Shown here: piece after piece, positions 6,167-14,697 of the stretch
Position numbering within the stretch: the stretch's first letter is position 1
How the letters are laid out: the number at the start of each line of letters is the position of its first letter
IMG/VR virus record: IMGVR_UViG_3300045996_001542
Span: 1 to 53,077 of that record
Strand: one strand, 5' to 3'
DNA length: 53,077 bases
DNA from: a virus
Position numbers and translations under genes: made by a program
The notes under the pieces: generated by a model
What the model saw: only the letters and a program-made list of their open reading frames with translations
The model's database searches: none
Told to the model about the DNA's origin: nothing

Positions 6167-6354
6167 GCGAGACCCCGGACCTGATCAGCCTGATCCGTCA
6201 GGCCGACCTGGACGGCGCGATCCCGTCCCCGGTCCGTGGTGAGCGCATGAACGACTACCGGCTGCGCGTCGCGCACGCCGGCGCCGTCATCGGGATCGCA
6301 TTCTGCCAGCAGACCCCAGCCCCCACCCCTGGGCAGGCGTCGGGGGAGTCATGA
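6163..6354 (+). CDS. Hypothetical protein, 63 aa
   Basis: ATG 6163 overlaps the ParB-domain stop, and its stop overlaps the TerS start (ATGA both sides). It begins with a LISLIRQADLDG helix like that in the 3241 product and ends in a Pro/Gln-rich tail. Probably a small packaging-operon accessory protein; no function assigned. Confidence 0.6.
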   Translation: MSETPDLISLIRQADLDGAIPSPVRGERMNDYRLRVAHAGAVIGIAFCQQTPAPTPGQASGES

Positions 6355-6899
6355 GCCGGCGCAACCCGATCGTCATGGACGACCTCCAGGCGGAGGCCGT
6401 GGCGCTGGGTGACCCCAAGCGCGCGCAGCTGGTCAAGAAGGTCTCCGAGATGGACGCCCCGTCGCGTGCGTCGGCGGCCGTCACCCTGCTCATCTCCGGC
6501 GCGGACTACCGCGACATCGCGAAGGTGCTGGACTACAAGAACGTCAACGAGGTCAAGCGCACCATCTGGGCCGCGATCGGGTCCATCGAGATGGACGAGA
6601 ACCGGCGCGGTCGGGAACGCGAACTGATGGCGCGCCGCCTGACGGCGATGATCAGCTCGGGGTGGAAGCGGGCCACCAACCCGAACGACCCCGACCACCT
6701 CGCCTACCAGCGGCTCATGCTCGCGATCATGGACCGGCAGGCCAAGCTGTACGGGCTGGACGCCCCGACACAGTCCATCGTGTACACCCCGTCCCAGGCG
6801 GAGATCAACGAGCACGTCGAGCGGGTGCGCAACCTGGTCGTGGTCGAGGCCGGCGACGTCGAGGCCGACGTCCTGGAGGCACACGATGCAGCCTCCTGA
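6351..6899 (+). CDS. terS: Putative terminase small subunit
   Basis: 182 residues, directly upstream of the large-terminase region. It has a DNA-binding-type helix pair (SRASAAVTLLISGADYRDIAKVL, about 41-62), a central helical oligomerisation region with ERELMARRLTAMI, and a QAKLYGLDAP motif near residue 130 typical of actinophage small terminases. Small subunits recognise the packaging site and load the large subunit. Position, size (about 150-200 aa) and the LYGLDAP motif support the call; sequence similarity was not tested. Confidence 0.65.
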   Translation: MSRRNPIVMDDLQAEAVALGDPKRAQLVKKVSEMDAPSRASAAVTLLISGADYRDIAKVLDYKNVNEVKRTIWAAIGSIEMDENRRGRERELMARRLTAMISSGWKRATNPNDPDHLAYQRLMLAIMDRQAKLYGLDAPTQSIVYTPSQAEINEHVERVRNLVVVEAGDVEADVLEAHDAAS

Positions 6900-7269
6900 G
6901 GACTGGCGCACCAAGATCACCACCGGCGTCAAGGTCGCCGAGGGCAAGCGCCGACGCCCCGTGCTGGCGTTCAACGTGGACCTGCAGCTGCGGGTCCTGC
7001 TCGGCGCGGCGGCGCAGACCCGGGGCCTGTCCGCGTCGGCGTACGCACGCCGCGCGATCTGCGCGTTCATCGCCCGTGACCTGGGCCTGGCGTTCGCGAT
7101 GGTGACCCGGTTCTGCCCCTCGGTCGAGGACCCGGAAAACCTCGCCGCGAAGTCGGCCAAGGGGACCGCGGCCATCACTAAGTCCGGCGGGAAGATCTAC
7201 CGCGGGACGGTCGCCACCACCCACGACGACGGGCTCGGCTACGGGTGCTGGGAGGTGTGCGATGACTGA
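6886..7269 (+). CDS. Hypothetical protein between terminase subunits, 127 aa
   Basis: ATG 6886 overlaps terS by 14 bases, and the end overlaps terL by 8. The first half (RRPVLAFNVDLQLRVLLGAAAQTRGLSASAYARRAI) has the strand plus two-helix layout of ribbon-helix-helix proteins, so it may bind DNA during packaging. The second half contains a CWEVCDD end with two cysteines. I cannot give a firm function. Confidence 0.6.
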   Translation: MQPPEDWRTKITTGVKVAEGKRRRPVLAFNVDLQLRVLLGAAAQTRGLSASAYARRAICAFIARDLGLAFAMVTRFCPSVEDPENLAAKSAKGTAAITKSGGKIYRGTVATTHDDGLGYGCWEVCDD

Positions 7270-8761
7270 GCCCCTGATCACCGCCGGCACCTACAGCCCG
7301 ACCAGCACCACGAACACGTTCGACCCCGAGCTGCCCAAGCGCTGGACCCCGGTGGCCCAGGCCCGGTTCCTGGACCAGATGCGTACCAGCGAGCACCCCC
7401 AGGCCTGGTACTGCACCCGGGGACGCACCTGCGACGGCAAGCCCCACGGGAAGTACACGTACAAGCACGCCCGCGCCGACCAGTGGCCGCCCCCGATGGA
7501 CGAGGAGTGGGAGCACTGGGTCATGGCGTCCGGCCGAGGCGCGGGCAAGACCCGCTCCGGCGCGGAGTTCGTCCGCACGATGACGCGCTACACCGGGCGC
7601 ATCGCCTTGATCGCGTCCACCTCCGCCGACCTGCGCGACGTCATGATCGAGGGGGAGTCCGGCATCCTGCGCGTGTGCGAGAACGCGGGGTTTCGGCCGC
7701 ACTGGGAGCCGTCCAAGCGCAAGATCACGTTCCCCAACGGCGCGATCGCCACCGGGTACACCGCCGAGGAGCCGGACCGTCTTCGTGGCCCGCAGCACGG
7801 CGCCGGCTGGCTGGACGAGCCCGCCCACTGGAAGAACGTCGAGTACGTGTGGGACATGTACTCCTACGGGTTGCGCCTGGGAACCGCGCCCCGTACCGCG
7901 ATCACCACCACACCCACCCCGATCCCGTGGCTCAAGGAGATCGTCGCCGAGCCCGGCTCGCGCGTGATCTCCGTGCCGACGTTCATCAACGAGGACAACC
8001 TCGCGCCCCGCTTCATCCAGCGCATGCGGGAACGGTACGAGGGCACCCGGCAGGGCCGCCAGGAGCTGTACGGCGAGATCCTGACCGACGTCGAGGGCGC
8101 GCTGTGGACCGACGACCTGCTGGACGCCACCCGCGTGGACCGCGCCCCGGAACTGACCCGGATCGTGATCGGCGTCGACCCCGCCGGCACGTCCAACAAG
8201 CGCTCCGACCTGACCGGGATCGTCGCCGTCGGGCTGGGCGTCGATGGCGACGTGTACATCCTGGGGGACTACTCCGGGCGGTACACCCCGCACGAGTGGG
8301 CCGGGAAGGTCTCCGAGACCTACCACCGGTGGGGCGCCGACGCGATCGTCGCGGAGAAGAACTACGGCGGCGAGATGGTCCGCACCGTGCTGGCCACCGA
8401 GCTGAGCGACTTCGCGCGCGTCATCGACGTCACCTCCCGGCAGGGCAAGTTCATCCGCGCCGAGCCGGTGTTCTCCCTGTTCGAGCAGCAGCGCGCCCAC
8501 CTGGTCGGCCGGATGCTGGGCGACCTCGAGGACGAGCTGACCAGCTGGGTACCCGGCAAGGGCAAGTCCCCAGACAGGCTGGACGCCATGGTGCACGCCG
8601 CGCACGAGCTGCGCGGCGAGTCCGGCCCGGTCGAGATCTCCACCCCCACCGGCGCCCTGCCCCGTGCCCGCTCCCCGCTGGCCGGTATCGACGTCGCGCT
8701 GCTGGACATGCTGGCCACCACGATCCGTCAGACCAAGGAGGACGTTGTTGCTGTCCCATGA
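7262..8761 (+). CDS. terL: Terminase large subunit (ATPase and nuclease)
   Basis: 499 residues, normal for the family. Walker A is GRGAGKT (91-97), Walker B is GWLDEPAHW with catalytic D185/E186, and the C-terminal RNase H-like nuclease carries VDPAG (D306) and RLDAMVHA (D441). It drives DNA into the prohead with ATP and cuts it at the packaging site. The start ATG 7262 overlaps the preceding gene, implying coupled translation. This is the most certain identification in the window. Confidence 0.95.
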   Translation: MTEPLITAGTYSPTSTTNTFDPELPKRWTPVAQARFLDQMRTSEHPQAWYCTRGRTCDGKPHGKYTYKHARADQWPPPMDEEWEHWVMASGRGAGKTRSGAEFVRTMTRYTGRIALIASTSADLRDVMIEGESGILRVCENAGFRPHWEPSKRKITFPNGAIATGYTAEEPDRLRGPQHGAGWLDEPAHWKNVEYVWDMYSYGLRLGTAPRTAITTTPTPIPWLKEIVAEPGSRVISVPTFINEDNLAPRFIQRMRERYEGTRQGRQELYGEILTDVEGALWTDDLLDATRVDRAPELTRIVIGVDPAGTSNKRSDLTGIVAVGLGVDGDVYILGDYSGRYTPHEWAGKVSETYHRWGADAIVAEKNYGGEMVRTVLATELSDFARVIDVTSRQGKFIRAEPVFSLFEQQRAHLVGRMLGDLEDELTSWVPGKGKSPDRLDAMVHAAHELRGESGPVEISTPTGALPRARSPLAGIDVALLDMLATTIRQTKEDVVAVP

Positions 8762-9065
8762 ATGGTGGGTCTACGCCACCGCGATGGCTGCGTCCGTGCT
8801 CGGCGTGGCCCGGATCGTGCGGCTGGTCGTGTTCGACGACTTCCCGCCGTCGGTCGTGGTGCGCGCCTGGTGGACCGGCGTCACCCGCAACGGCCCCTGG
8901 GCGCAGATCGTGAAATGCGGGTTCTGCCTGTCCCCGTACCTGATGGTCATCTCCTGGGCGTGGGGCTGGGCATCCAACCTGCACTGGACCTGGTGGGTCG
9001 CCCACCTGTTCGCCGCCGCCGCCTATCTTGCGTCGATCGTCGTCGCATACGACCAACCCGAATAG
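8748..9065 (+). CDS. DUF1360-like membrane protein
   Basis: A TTG start at 8748 is chosen because AAGGAGG lies 6 bases upstream; the ATG at 8758 is in the wrong frame. The 105-residue product has hydrophobic segments near 8-24, 58-76 and 80-97, an RIVRLVVFDDF segment and a CGFC pair before the second helix, matching small integral membrane proteins of the DUF1360 type that often accompany actinophage terminase genes. The role is unknown. It overlaps the terL end by 14 bases. Confidence 0.65.
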   Translation: MLSHEWWVYATAMAASVLGVARIVRLVVFDDFPPSVVVRAWWTGVTRNGPWAQIVKCGFCLSPYLMVISWAWGWASNLHWTWWVAHLFAAAAYLASIVVAYDQPE

Positions 9066-9132
9066 CCAGTTCTAACTCTTTGCATGTAGACGGGCCAGGC
9101 CGCGGGCCCCTTCCAGTACCCGGGAGGGCAAG

Positions 9133-10944
9133 ATGCCGCGCGCGCCACGCCGTAGCACCACCACAGGCCGGGGCAACGCCCTCGACGCGGCCGTTGAGGG
9201 CGTTGCCCCCCGCACGATGATCGCCGCCGCGCAGCGCATGCGGGCCACCACCGACATCCGCCGCATCTCCCAGTCCGCCGACGGGTGGGCCAAGGAGGCG
9301 TGGCGGTTCTACGACACGATCGGCGAGTTCCGCTACGCCGTGGACTGGGTCGCACAGATGATCGCCAAGGCGACCATCCTGATCAGCCGCGACGGGCAGC
9401 CCGTCGCCGAGACCGACCCCGCGATCGGGCAGGTGCAGTGGATCGGGGACCTGTTCGGGTCCGAGCAGGTCCGCACCGAGATGCTGCGCAACATCGGCGT
9501 GCACCTGACCGTGGCCGGCGAGTGCTACCTGGTGGGCACCACGGTGCGCGGCGGCGACCACTGGCAGGTCGCGGCAGCGTGCGAGCTGACGCAGCGCGGC
9601 AAGAAGTTCTACCTGGCGGGGCAGCCCATCGAGTCCACCACCGAGCCGTTCCTGCTGCGGATCTGGCGCCCCCACCCGCGCAAGCCGCACGAGGCGAACG
9701 CGCCGTCCCGGGCCGTGCTGCCGATCCTGGCCGAGATGGACGCCCTGACCAAGCGGATCTTCGCGGAGATCGACTCCCGCCTGGCCGGCGCCGGCATCCT
9801 GTTCGTGCCGTCCGAGTTCACGCTGCCCACCCCCACCCAGACGAACGAGTCCGGGGACCAGGAGCGGCCCGGGTCCACCGCCGACCAGTTCCAGGCCGCG
9901 ATCACCTCCGCGATCATCGAGTCGATCGGGGACCAGTCCTCCGCCTCGGCGCGCTCCCCGATCGTGGTCACCGTCCCGGGCGACCGGATCGACCAGATCA
10001 CGCACCTCACGTTCGCCACCCCGATGGACGAGCGGGTCAAGGAGCTGCGCGACGAGGCGATCCGCCGCCTCGCGCTGGGCATGGACCTGCCGCCGGAAAT
10101 CATGACCGGGATGGCGGACACCAACCACTGGACCGCGTGGAACGTGGACGAGTCCGCGATCAAGGTCCACGCCGAGCCGCTGCTGGACCTGATCACCGAC
10201 TCCCTGACCACGGGCCTGCTGTGGCCGCTGCTGGACGCCGCCGGCATCGAGGACGTCGAGCAGTACGCGGTCGGGTCCGACACCGCGGAGATGCGGCTGC
10301 GCCCCGACCGGTCCCGGGAGGCGTTCGAGCTGTACGACCGGGGCGTGATCAACCCGGTCGCGCTGCGCCGCGAGGTCGGGTTCGACGAGATGGACGCCCC
10401 CGCCGACGACGAGGTGCGCGCGTTCTTCCTGCGCAAGGTTGCCGCCGGGCAGACCACCCCGGAGCTGGTGGCCGCCGCGCTGCAGGAGCTGGGCGTCAAC
10501 CTGAGCCCCGCACCGGCCACGCCCGGCAACGCGGTCGAGGCGCGCCCCACACCGTCCCTGCGGGAGCACCCCAACGAGGGCCCGCCGAACGGCGGCGAGG
10601 TGCCCGAGGGGCTGATCTCCGCGGCCGACGTCATCGTGCACCGCGCCCTGGAACGTGCCGGGAACCGGCTGCGTACCCGCACCGGCTCGAAGCTGACGTG
10701 CCCGGCCGGGGAGCTGTACCTGCACCAGCCGGTCAGCGCGTCGATGGCCGACGACGTCCTGACGGACGCGTTCGGGTCGCTGCACCGGTACGTCGCGTGC
10801 CGGCAGGCCGACCAGGACGTCCTGGAGGCCGCGTTGGACGCGTACTGCCGGGCGCTGCTGACCACCGGGCGTGCACACTCCCCGGCGCTGATGGCCCCCT
10901 ACCTGGGGCGGGCGCTGTCCATGGCCAACGAGAGGGCGGCGTGA
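9133..10944 (+). CDS. Portal protein
   Basis: 603 residues, close to actinophage portals. The ATG follows GGGAGGG. The N-terminal wing contains DWVAQMIAKATILISRDGQ; the clip/stem region includes ALGMDLPPEIMTGMADTNH and WNVDESAIKVHAEPLLDLITD, both hallmarks of siphovirus portals of this group. Twelve copies form the ring through which DNA enters and to which the tail attaches. A perfect 14-bp inverted repeat lies within codons 13-26 (listed separately). The stop overlaps the next start as TGATG. Confidence 0.9.
   Translation: MPRAPRRSTTTGRGNALDAAVEGVAPRTMIAAAQRMRATTDIRRISQSADGWAKEAWRFYDTIGEFRYAVDWVAQMIAKATILISRDGQPVAETDPAIGQVQWIGDLFGSEQVRTEMLRNIGVHLTVAGECYLVGTTVRGGDHWQVAAACELTQRGKKFYLAGQPIESTTEPFLLRIWRPHPRKPHEANAPSRAVLPILAEMDALTKRIFAEIDSRLAGAGILFVPSEFTLPTPTQTNESGDQERPGSTADQFQAAITSAIIESIGDQSSASARSPIVVTVPGDRIDQITHLTFATPMDERVKELRDEAIRRLALGMDLPPEIMTGMADTNHWTAWNVDESAIKVHAEPLLDLITDSLTTGLLWPLLDAAGIEDVEQYAVGSDTAEMRLRPDRSREAFELYDRGVINPVALRREVGFDEMDAPADDEVRAFFLRKVAAGQTTPELVAAALQELGVNLSPAPATPGNAVEARPTPSLREHPNEGPPNGGEVPEGLISAADVIVHRALERAGNRLRTRTGSKLTCPAGELYLHQPVSASMADDVLTDAFGSLHRYVACRQADQDVLEAALDAYCRALLTTGRAHSPALMAPYLGRALSMANERAA
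9170..9209 (+). other. Perfect 14-bp hairpin inside the portal gene
   Basis: GGGGCAACGCCCTC / GAGGGCGTTGCCCC with a 12-base loop, within codons 13-26 of the portal gene. As RNA it would be very stable just after the start codon, and may tune portal translation or act as an internal attenuator. Confidence 0.6.
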
Positions 10945-13619
10945 TGAGCACCCCGACGACGATGGACCTGTCCGCGCAGGTAGAGGCGTTCGCCGCGCAG
11001 CGCGCGACCCGCCTGACCGAGAAGGACGAGGAGCTGCGGGCCGTGGTCACCGCCGCCCTGGCCGACCGCCTGGCCGGCGTCCAGGAGTGGGCCAGGGAGC
11101 TGGCCATCGCGGCGGCCGTGCTGTGGCTGGAGACGTACGAGGCGGAAGGCGGCCAGCCGGAGCCCGGGAACGTCGACATGTTCGTGGAACGGCTGACCGC
11201 CAGGCTCGAACTTACGGCCAACGTCCCCATCTCGCAGCGCCAGGCGCAGATCGAACGGGTCACGACCTGGGTGTCGGTGTTCACCCTGAACGACGCCACC
11301 GTCGCGGCCGTGACCAGCCGCGGCGACGAGGACCTGCGGCTGCGGTGGGTCACGATGCGTGACGAGGACGTGCGCGCCATCCACCGGCCGCTGGAGGGGC
11401 AGACCATCACCCCGGGCGGTACTTTCGACGTGAACGGGCACGCCCTGCACTTCCCGGGTGAACCCGTCGGGCCGCCAGAAGTTTGGATCAGTTGCCGCTG
11501 CATGGCAATGCCAGTCTCTGGAGGCGAGATGTCGACCCTGACCGCTGCGACCACCCCGGGCGCGGTAGCCGAGCCCGTCGTCGACCCCGAACCGGTCGAG
11601 GCCGAGGACGTGCCGCCCGAGTGGGACGACGAGATGGACATCGAGGTCCCCTGGCACGGCATCCTCGCCGTGGAGGGCATCCCCACCGGGGACCTGCGCC
11701 GCTTCGCTTCCCAGGCCCTCACGTTCGACGAGTTCCCGCTGTCCCTGACCTGGCAGCGCGCCTCGGCCGAGCGGCACGACGGCGCCGTCGTCGTCGGCCG
11801 GATCACGAACGCGTGGACCGACCCGGACGGCCTGGTGCGCGGGGAGGGCATGTTCCGCGTCTCCCCGGAGGCCGACGAGGTGATCGACATGATCGCCAAC
11901 GGCGACATCCGTGGCGTCTCGGTCGAGCTGGACTCCCTGGCGATGGAGTACTCCGACGCCGACGGCAACCCGATCGACCTCGAGGCCGCGCGCGACGACG
12001 GGGAGGTCTACCAGCACCTCACCGCCGGCCGGGTCCGGTCGGCCACCGTGCTGCCGGTGGCCGCGTTCGCCGAGTCGTACGTCGCGCTGGGCCCCTGGCC
12101 CGAGGAGGAGAGCGTCACCGCGTCCTGCGCGCCGTGCGAAGCGGCCGAGATGGACGACTACGCGGCCGACCTGGCGGCGTTCGCGATCTCCGAGGCGTCG
12201 TGGGACGGGTCGGCGTCCCGGTACGACGACGAGCAGTGGACCCGCGCCACGGTCGTGGACCGCGGCGAGTCGTTCGCCACCGCCAAGGAGCGCTACGCCG
12301 TCCCGATCCGGGAGCCCAACGGGGACCTCAGCCGCGCCGGGGTGCACGCCGCCGCCGGGCGCATCGACCAGACCGACGCCCCGCCGGACGCGATCGCGGC
12401 CGGGAAGCGCAAGATCATCGCGGCCTACAAGGAGCTGGGCGAGGACCCGCCCGAGGGCCTGACCGCGTCCGCGTTCGGGGTCACGTCCAACCCCACCACC
12501 CATGACGGACCCGGGTGGGTGTCCCACCCCGCCGACACTCAGCGGCTGCGCACGTACTGGAGTGAGGGCGAGGGCGCCGCGAAGATCCGCTGGGGCCAGC
12601 CGGGTGATTTTAATCGCTGTCGCCGGCAGCTCGCGAAGTACGTGCCTAACCCGTCCTACCTGGCCGGCACGTGCGCGAACCTGCACTACGTCGCGCTGGG
12701 CGTGTGGCCCGGCCGGCACTCCCAGACTGCCTCGGCTTCCCCTGGAGTTTCCGAGGCAGGTGTGCTGGCGGCGCCTGGCGAGGCGCCCGAACCAGAGGTG
12801 GCCGCGACGTCGCCAGCACCCAACCTTGCCGACCCGGCGGACCTGCCTCGCGCGGAGTGGTTCCGCGACCCGGGCCTGCCGATGCCGTCGCCGATCACGA
12901 TCGTGCAGGACAAGGACACCGGCCGGTACCGGCTGGTCGGGCACGCCGCGCAGTGGGGGGTGTGCCACATCGGGCTCGGGCTGAGCGTCGGGGACGGCGG
13001 CTGCACCACGGCGCCGCACTCGGTGACGAACTACGCCTACTACCGCACCGGGGCGGTGGAGACCGACCAGGGCCTGGTGCCGACCGGCGCGATCACGATG
13101 GCGACGGGTCACGCCGGGTCGACCCTGGGCCCGGCGCCGGCCGCCGCGCACTACGACAACACCGGGACCGTGATCGCCGACGTCTCGGCCGGCGAGGACG
13201 AGCACGGCATCTGGGTGGCCGGGCTGCTGCGCCCGAACGTGACGGCCGAACAGCGCGCCGAGCTGCTGGCCGCGACCCTGTCGGGTGACTGGCGGTGGAT
13301 CGGCGGGAACCTGGAGATGGTCGCCACCCTCGCCGTCAACACCCCCGGGTTCCCGATCCCGCGCCTGGCCGTGGCCGCGTCCGGTGGCCGCCAGACGGCG
13401 CTGTTCGCCGCCGGGATCGTGCCGCCGCGGACCACCGTCGGCGAGGCGGACGGCGCGGCCGTCCTGGTCTCGGCCACCGAGGTGGCCCGCGAGCTGCACC
13501 GCCTGGCGAAGGCCGACGCCGCCCGGGAGCAGGCGCTGGCCGCCCTGGACGCCACGCGCAGAAGTGTCAACTCTGAAAGGGCCGCCCAGGCGCTTTCTGT
13601 CATCGCCAGCGGAAAGTGA
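10944..13619 (+). CDS. MuF-type head protein fused to prohead protease-like domain
   Basis: 891 residues, much longer than either part alone. Residues about 1-195 are a MuF minor head protein, ending with the family signature IHRPLEGQ...HFPGEPVGPPEVWISCRC. From about 225 comes a prohead protease (U35-like) domain: GILAVEGIPTGDLRRF, a His in SAERHDG (H278) and a Ser in RGVSVELD (S326) as candidate catalytic residues. The middle (about 510-600) carries PGWVSHPADTQRL and GDFNRCRRQLAKYV, a module common in actinophage capsid proteins; the C-terminus is Ala-rich and helical, as in scaffolds. An internal ATG at 11529 has its own GGAGG site, so a 696-aa protease-only form may also be made. Confidence 0.75.
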   Translation: MSTPTTMDLSAQVEAFAAQRATRLTEKDEELRAVVTAALADRLAGVQEWARELAIAAAVLWLETYEAEGGQPEPGNVDMFVERLTARLELTANVPISQRQAQIERVTTWVSVFTLNDATVAAVTSRGDEDLRLRWVTMRDEDVRAIHRPLEGQTITPGGTFDVNGHALHFPGEPVGPPEVWISCRCMAMPVSGGEMSTLTAATTPGAVAEPVVDPEPVEAEDVPPEWDDEMDIEVPWHGILAVEGIPTGDLRRFASQALTFDEFPLSLTWQRASAERHDGAVVVGRITNAWTDPDGLVRGEGMFRVSPEADEVIDMIANGDIRGVSVELDSLAMEYSDADGNPIDLEAARDDGEVYQHLTAGRVRSATVLPVAAFAESYVALGPWPEEESVTASCAPCEAAEMDDYAADLAAFAISEASWDGSASRYDDEQWTRATVVDRGESFATAKERYAVPIREPNGDLSRAGVHAAAGRIDQTDAPPDAIAAGKRKIIAAYKELGEDPPEGLTASAFGVTSNPTTHDGPGWVSHPADTQRLRTYWSEGEGAAKIRWGQPGDFNRCRRQLAKYVPNPSYLAGTCANLHYVALGVWPGRHSQTASASPGVSEAGVLAAPGEAPEPEVAATSPAPNLADPADLPRAEWFRDPGLPMPSPITIVQDKDTGRYRLVGHAAQWGVCHIGLGLSVGDGGCTTAPHSVTNYAYYRTGAVETDQGLVPTGAITMATGHAGSTLGPAPAAAHYDNTGTVIADVSAGEDEHGIWVAGLLRPNVTAEQRAELLAATLSGDWRWIGGNLEMVATLAVNTPGFPIPRLAVAASGGRQTALFAAGIVPPRTTVGEADGAAVLVSATEVARELHRLAKADAAREQALAALDATRRSVNSERAAQALSVIASGK

Positions 13620-13626
13620 GACACCC

Positions 13627-13782
13627 ATGCCCTGCGCATGCAACAAGAAGAAGAACACCGTCGAGTACGTCGTGACCTACCCGGACGGGTCCACCGTCAC
13701 CCAGAACAGCGAGCTGGAGGCCAAGACCCTGGCGACCAAGGTCGGCGGGCGGTACTCGGCCCGGACCAAGCAGCCTGCGTAA
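13627..13782 (+). CDS. Small capsid-region protein, 51 aa
   Basis: ATG 13627. The product starts PCACNKKKN and continues with EYVVTYPDGST, the pattern of short Cys-starting proteins found next to capsid genes in many actinophages, of unknown role (possibly virion decoration or assembly). Its TAA stop lies inside dyad operator site 2. The next gene runs in the opposite direction. Confidence 0.7.
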   Translation: MPCACNKKKNTVEYVVTYPDGSTVTQNSELEAKTLATKVGGRYSARTKQPA

Positions 13783-13792
13783 CCGTTACGCA
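13776..13792. promoter_or_regulatory. Dyad operator site 2
   Basis: TGCGTAACCGTTACGCA, perfect 8-bp arms around one base, placed between two convergent genes. It provides the TAA stop of the 13627 gene. Confidence 0.65.
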
Positions 13793-14550
13793 GCGTCGTT
13801 CGCGGCGGCGCGGTTCAGGGCGTTGTACACCGTCTGCCTGGACACGGTCAGCTTCTCCGCGATCTTCGCCTTGGACATGCCCTCGCTGTTCAGCTGGACG
13901 ATCATCATGTCTCGCGCCTCCATGTCCAGCGTGGACAGGTTGGACACCGTGGGGATCGGGCCGCTGTCCACGTTGACGATCTCGCTGGACACGGGGGTGG
14001 GCACGCTGCTGGACACGGGGGTGTCCACGGTGGACGGCGCGGCCTTGACCACCCTGGACGGCTTGGACACCTGGCGTGTGCGGGTCTTGACGCTCGGGGT
14101 GGACGGCGTGTCCAGGCTGGGGCGGATGATGATGCGGTCCGCGATCTCGTGTGTGCCCAGCAGGGAACCGACCGGGATCAGTCCAGCCAGCACGGCGCCC
14201 ACCACACCCTCGTAGCCCTGCGGGCCGTTCAGCCAGGCGTGGGCGGTGTTCGCGCCGGACGACACCGCTGTCCAGAGGCCGACCCACATCCACGGGCGGA
14301 CGGACGACTCGCCCTCGGCGCGGGCCGCGATCGCGGCGTAGGTGTACACGATGATCGCGCCGTCGATGAACACCGGCAGCAGCGGGCCCAGGTAGATGGG
14401 CAGCGCCATCCACTCGGCCAGGGTGGACACCGCGGCGTAGCTCAGGACGAAGCTGACGCACACGATCAGCGCGATCGAGTAGATCGCGAACAGAACCGGC
14501 CCACGTGCCGCGGGGTCGACGCGTAGGACATTGCGCTGCATCTTGGACAT
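13786..14550 (-). CDS. DUF2637-like four-helix membrane protein with C-terminal HTH
   Basis: 254 residues from ATG 14550, running against the structural operon. Hydrophobic helices lie near 18-40, 49-72, 86-104 and 113-131, with WMALPIYLGPLLPVFIDGAIIVYTY in the style of DUF2637/SpdB-type proteins of actinobacterial plasmids and phages. A Pro/Ser/Thr-rich linker (about 140-205) leads to a resolvase-type HTH at about 214-250 (MIVQLNSEGMSKAKIAEKLTVSRQTVYNAL). This would be a membrane-tethered DNA-binding protein. There is no ribosome site, but a TTGGAC-17-GATATC promoter sits just upstream, so the mRNA may be near-leaderless. Its 3' end abuts dyad site 2. Possible immunity or exclusion factor; function unproven. 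Confidence 0.75.
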   Translation of the reverse strand: MSKMQRNVLRVDPAARGPVLFAIYSIALIVCVSFVLSYAAVSTLAEWMALPIYLGPLLPVFIDGAIIVYTYAAIAARAEGESSVRPWMWVGLWTAVSSGANTAHAWLNGPQGYEGVVGAVLAGLIPVGSLLGTHEIADRIIIRPSLDTPSTPSVKTRTRQVSKPSRVVKAAPSTVDTPVSSSVPTPVSSEIVNVDSGPIPTVSNLSTLDMEARDMMIVQLNSEGMSKAKIAEKLTVSRQTVYNALNRAAANDAA

Positions 14551-14559
14551 GCCCGCGAC

Positions 14560-14588
14560 GATATCGGTGACACCAAATTTGCGTCCAA
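14560..14588 (-). promoter_or_regulatory. Candidate promoter of the membrane-HTH gene
   Basis: On the minus strand TTGGAC (14588-14583), 17 bases, then GATATC (14565-14560). The start codon follows 9 bases after the -10 box, so the transcript would have almost no leader. The -10 is a weak match. Confidence 0.4.
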
Positions 14589-14697
14589 CTTGCCGCGGCG
14601 TGTTGCACGGGAGAGTCTTGCTCCCAGAAGCGGTACCCCGGTCTCGGCATAGCCGGTCCAGGTTTTCAACCTGTTCCTGCTGGCCATGGAGACCGCC

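Noticed and set aside
8758-8913. ATG 8758 overlapping the terL stop (ATGA) as the start of a downstream gene.
   Set aside because: Its frame gives a Cys/Arg/Ser-rich shadow peptide, while the frame starting TTG 8748 gives a clean membrane protein with a good ribosome site.
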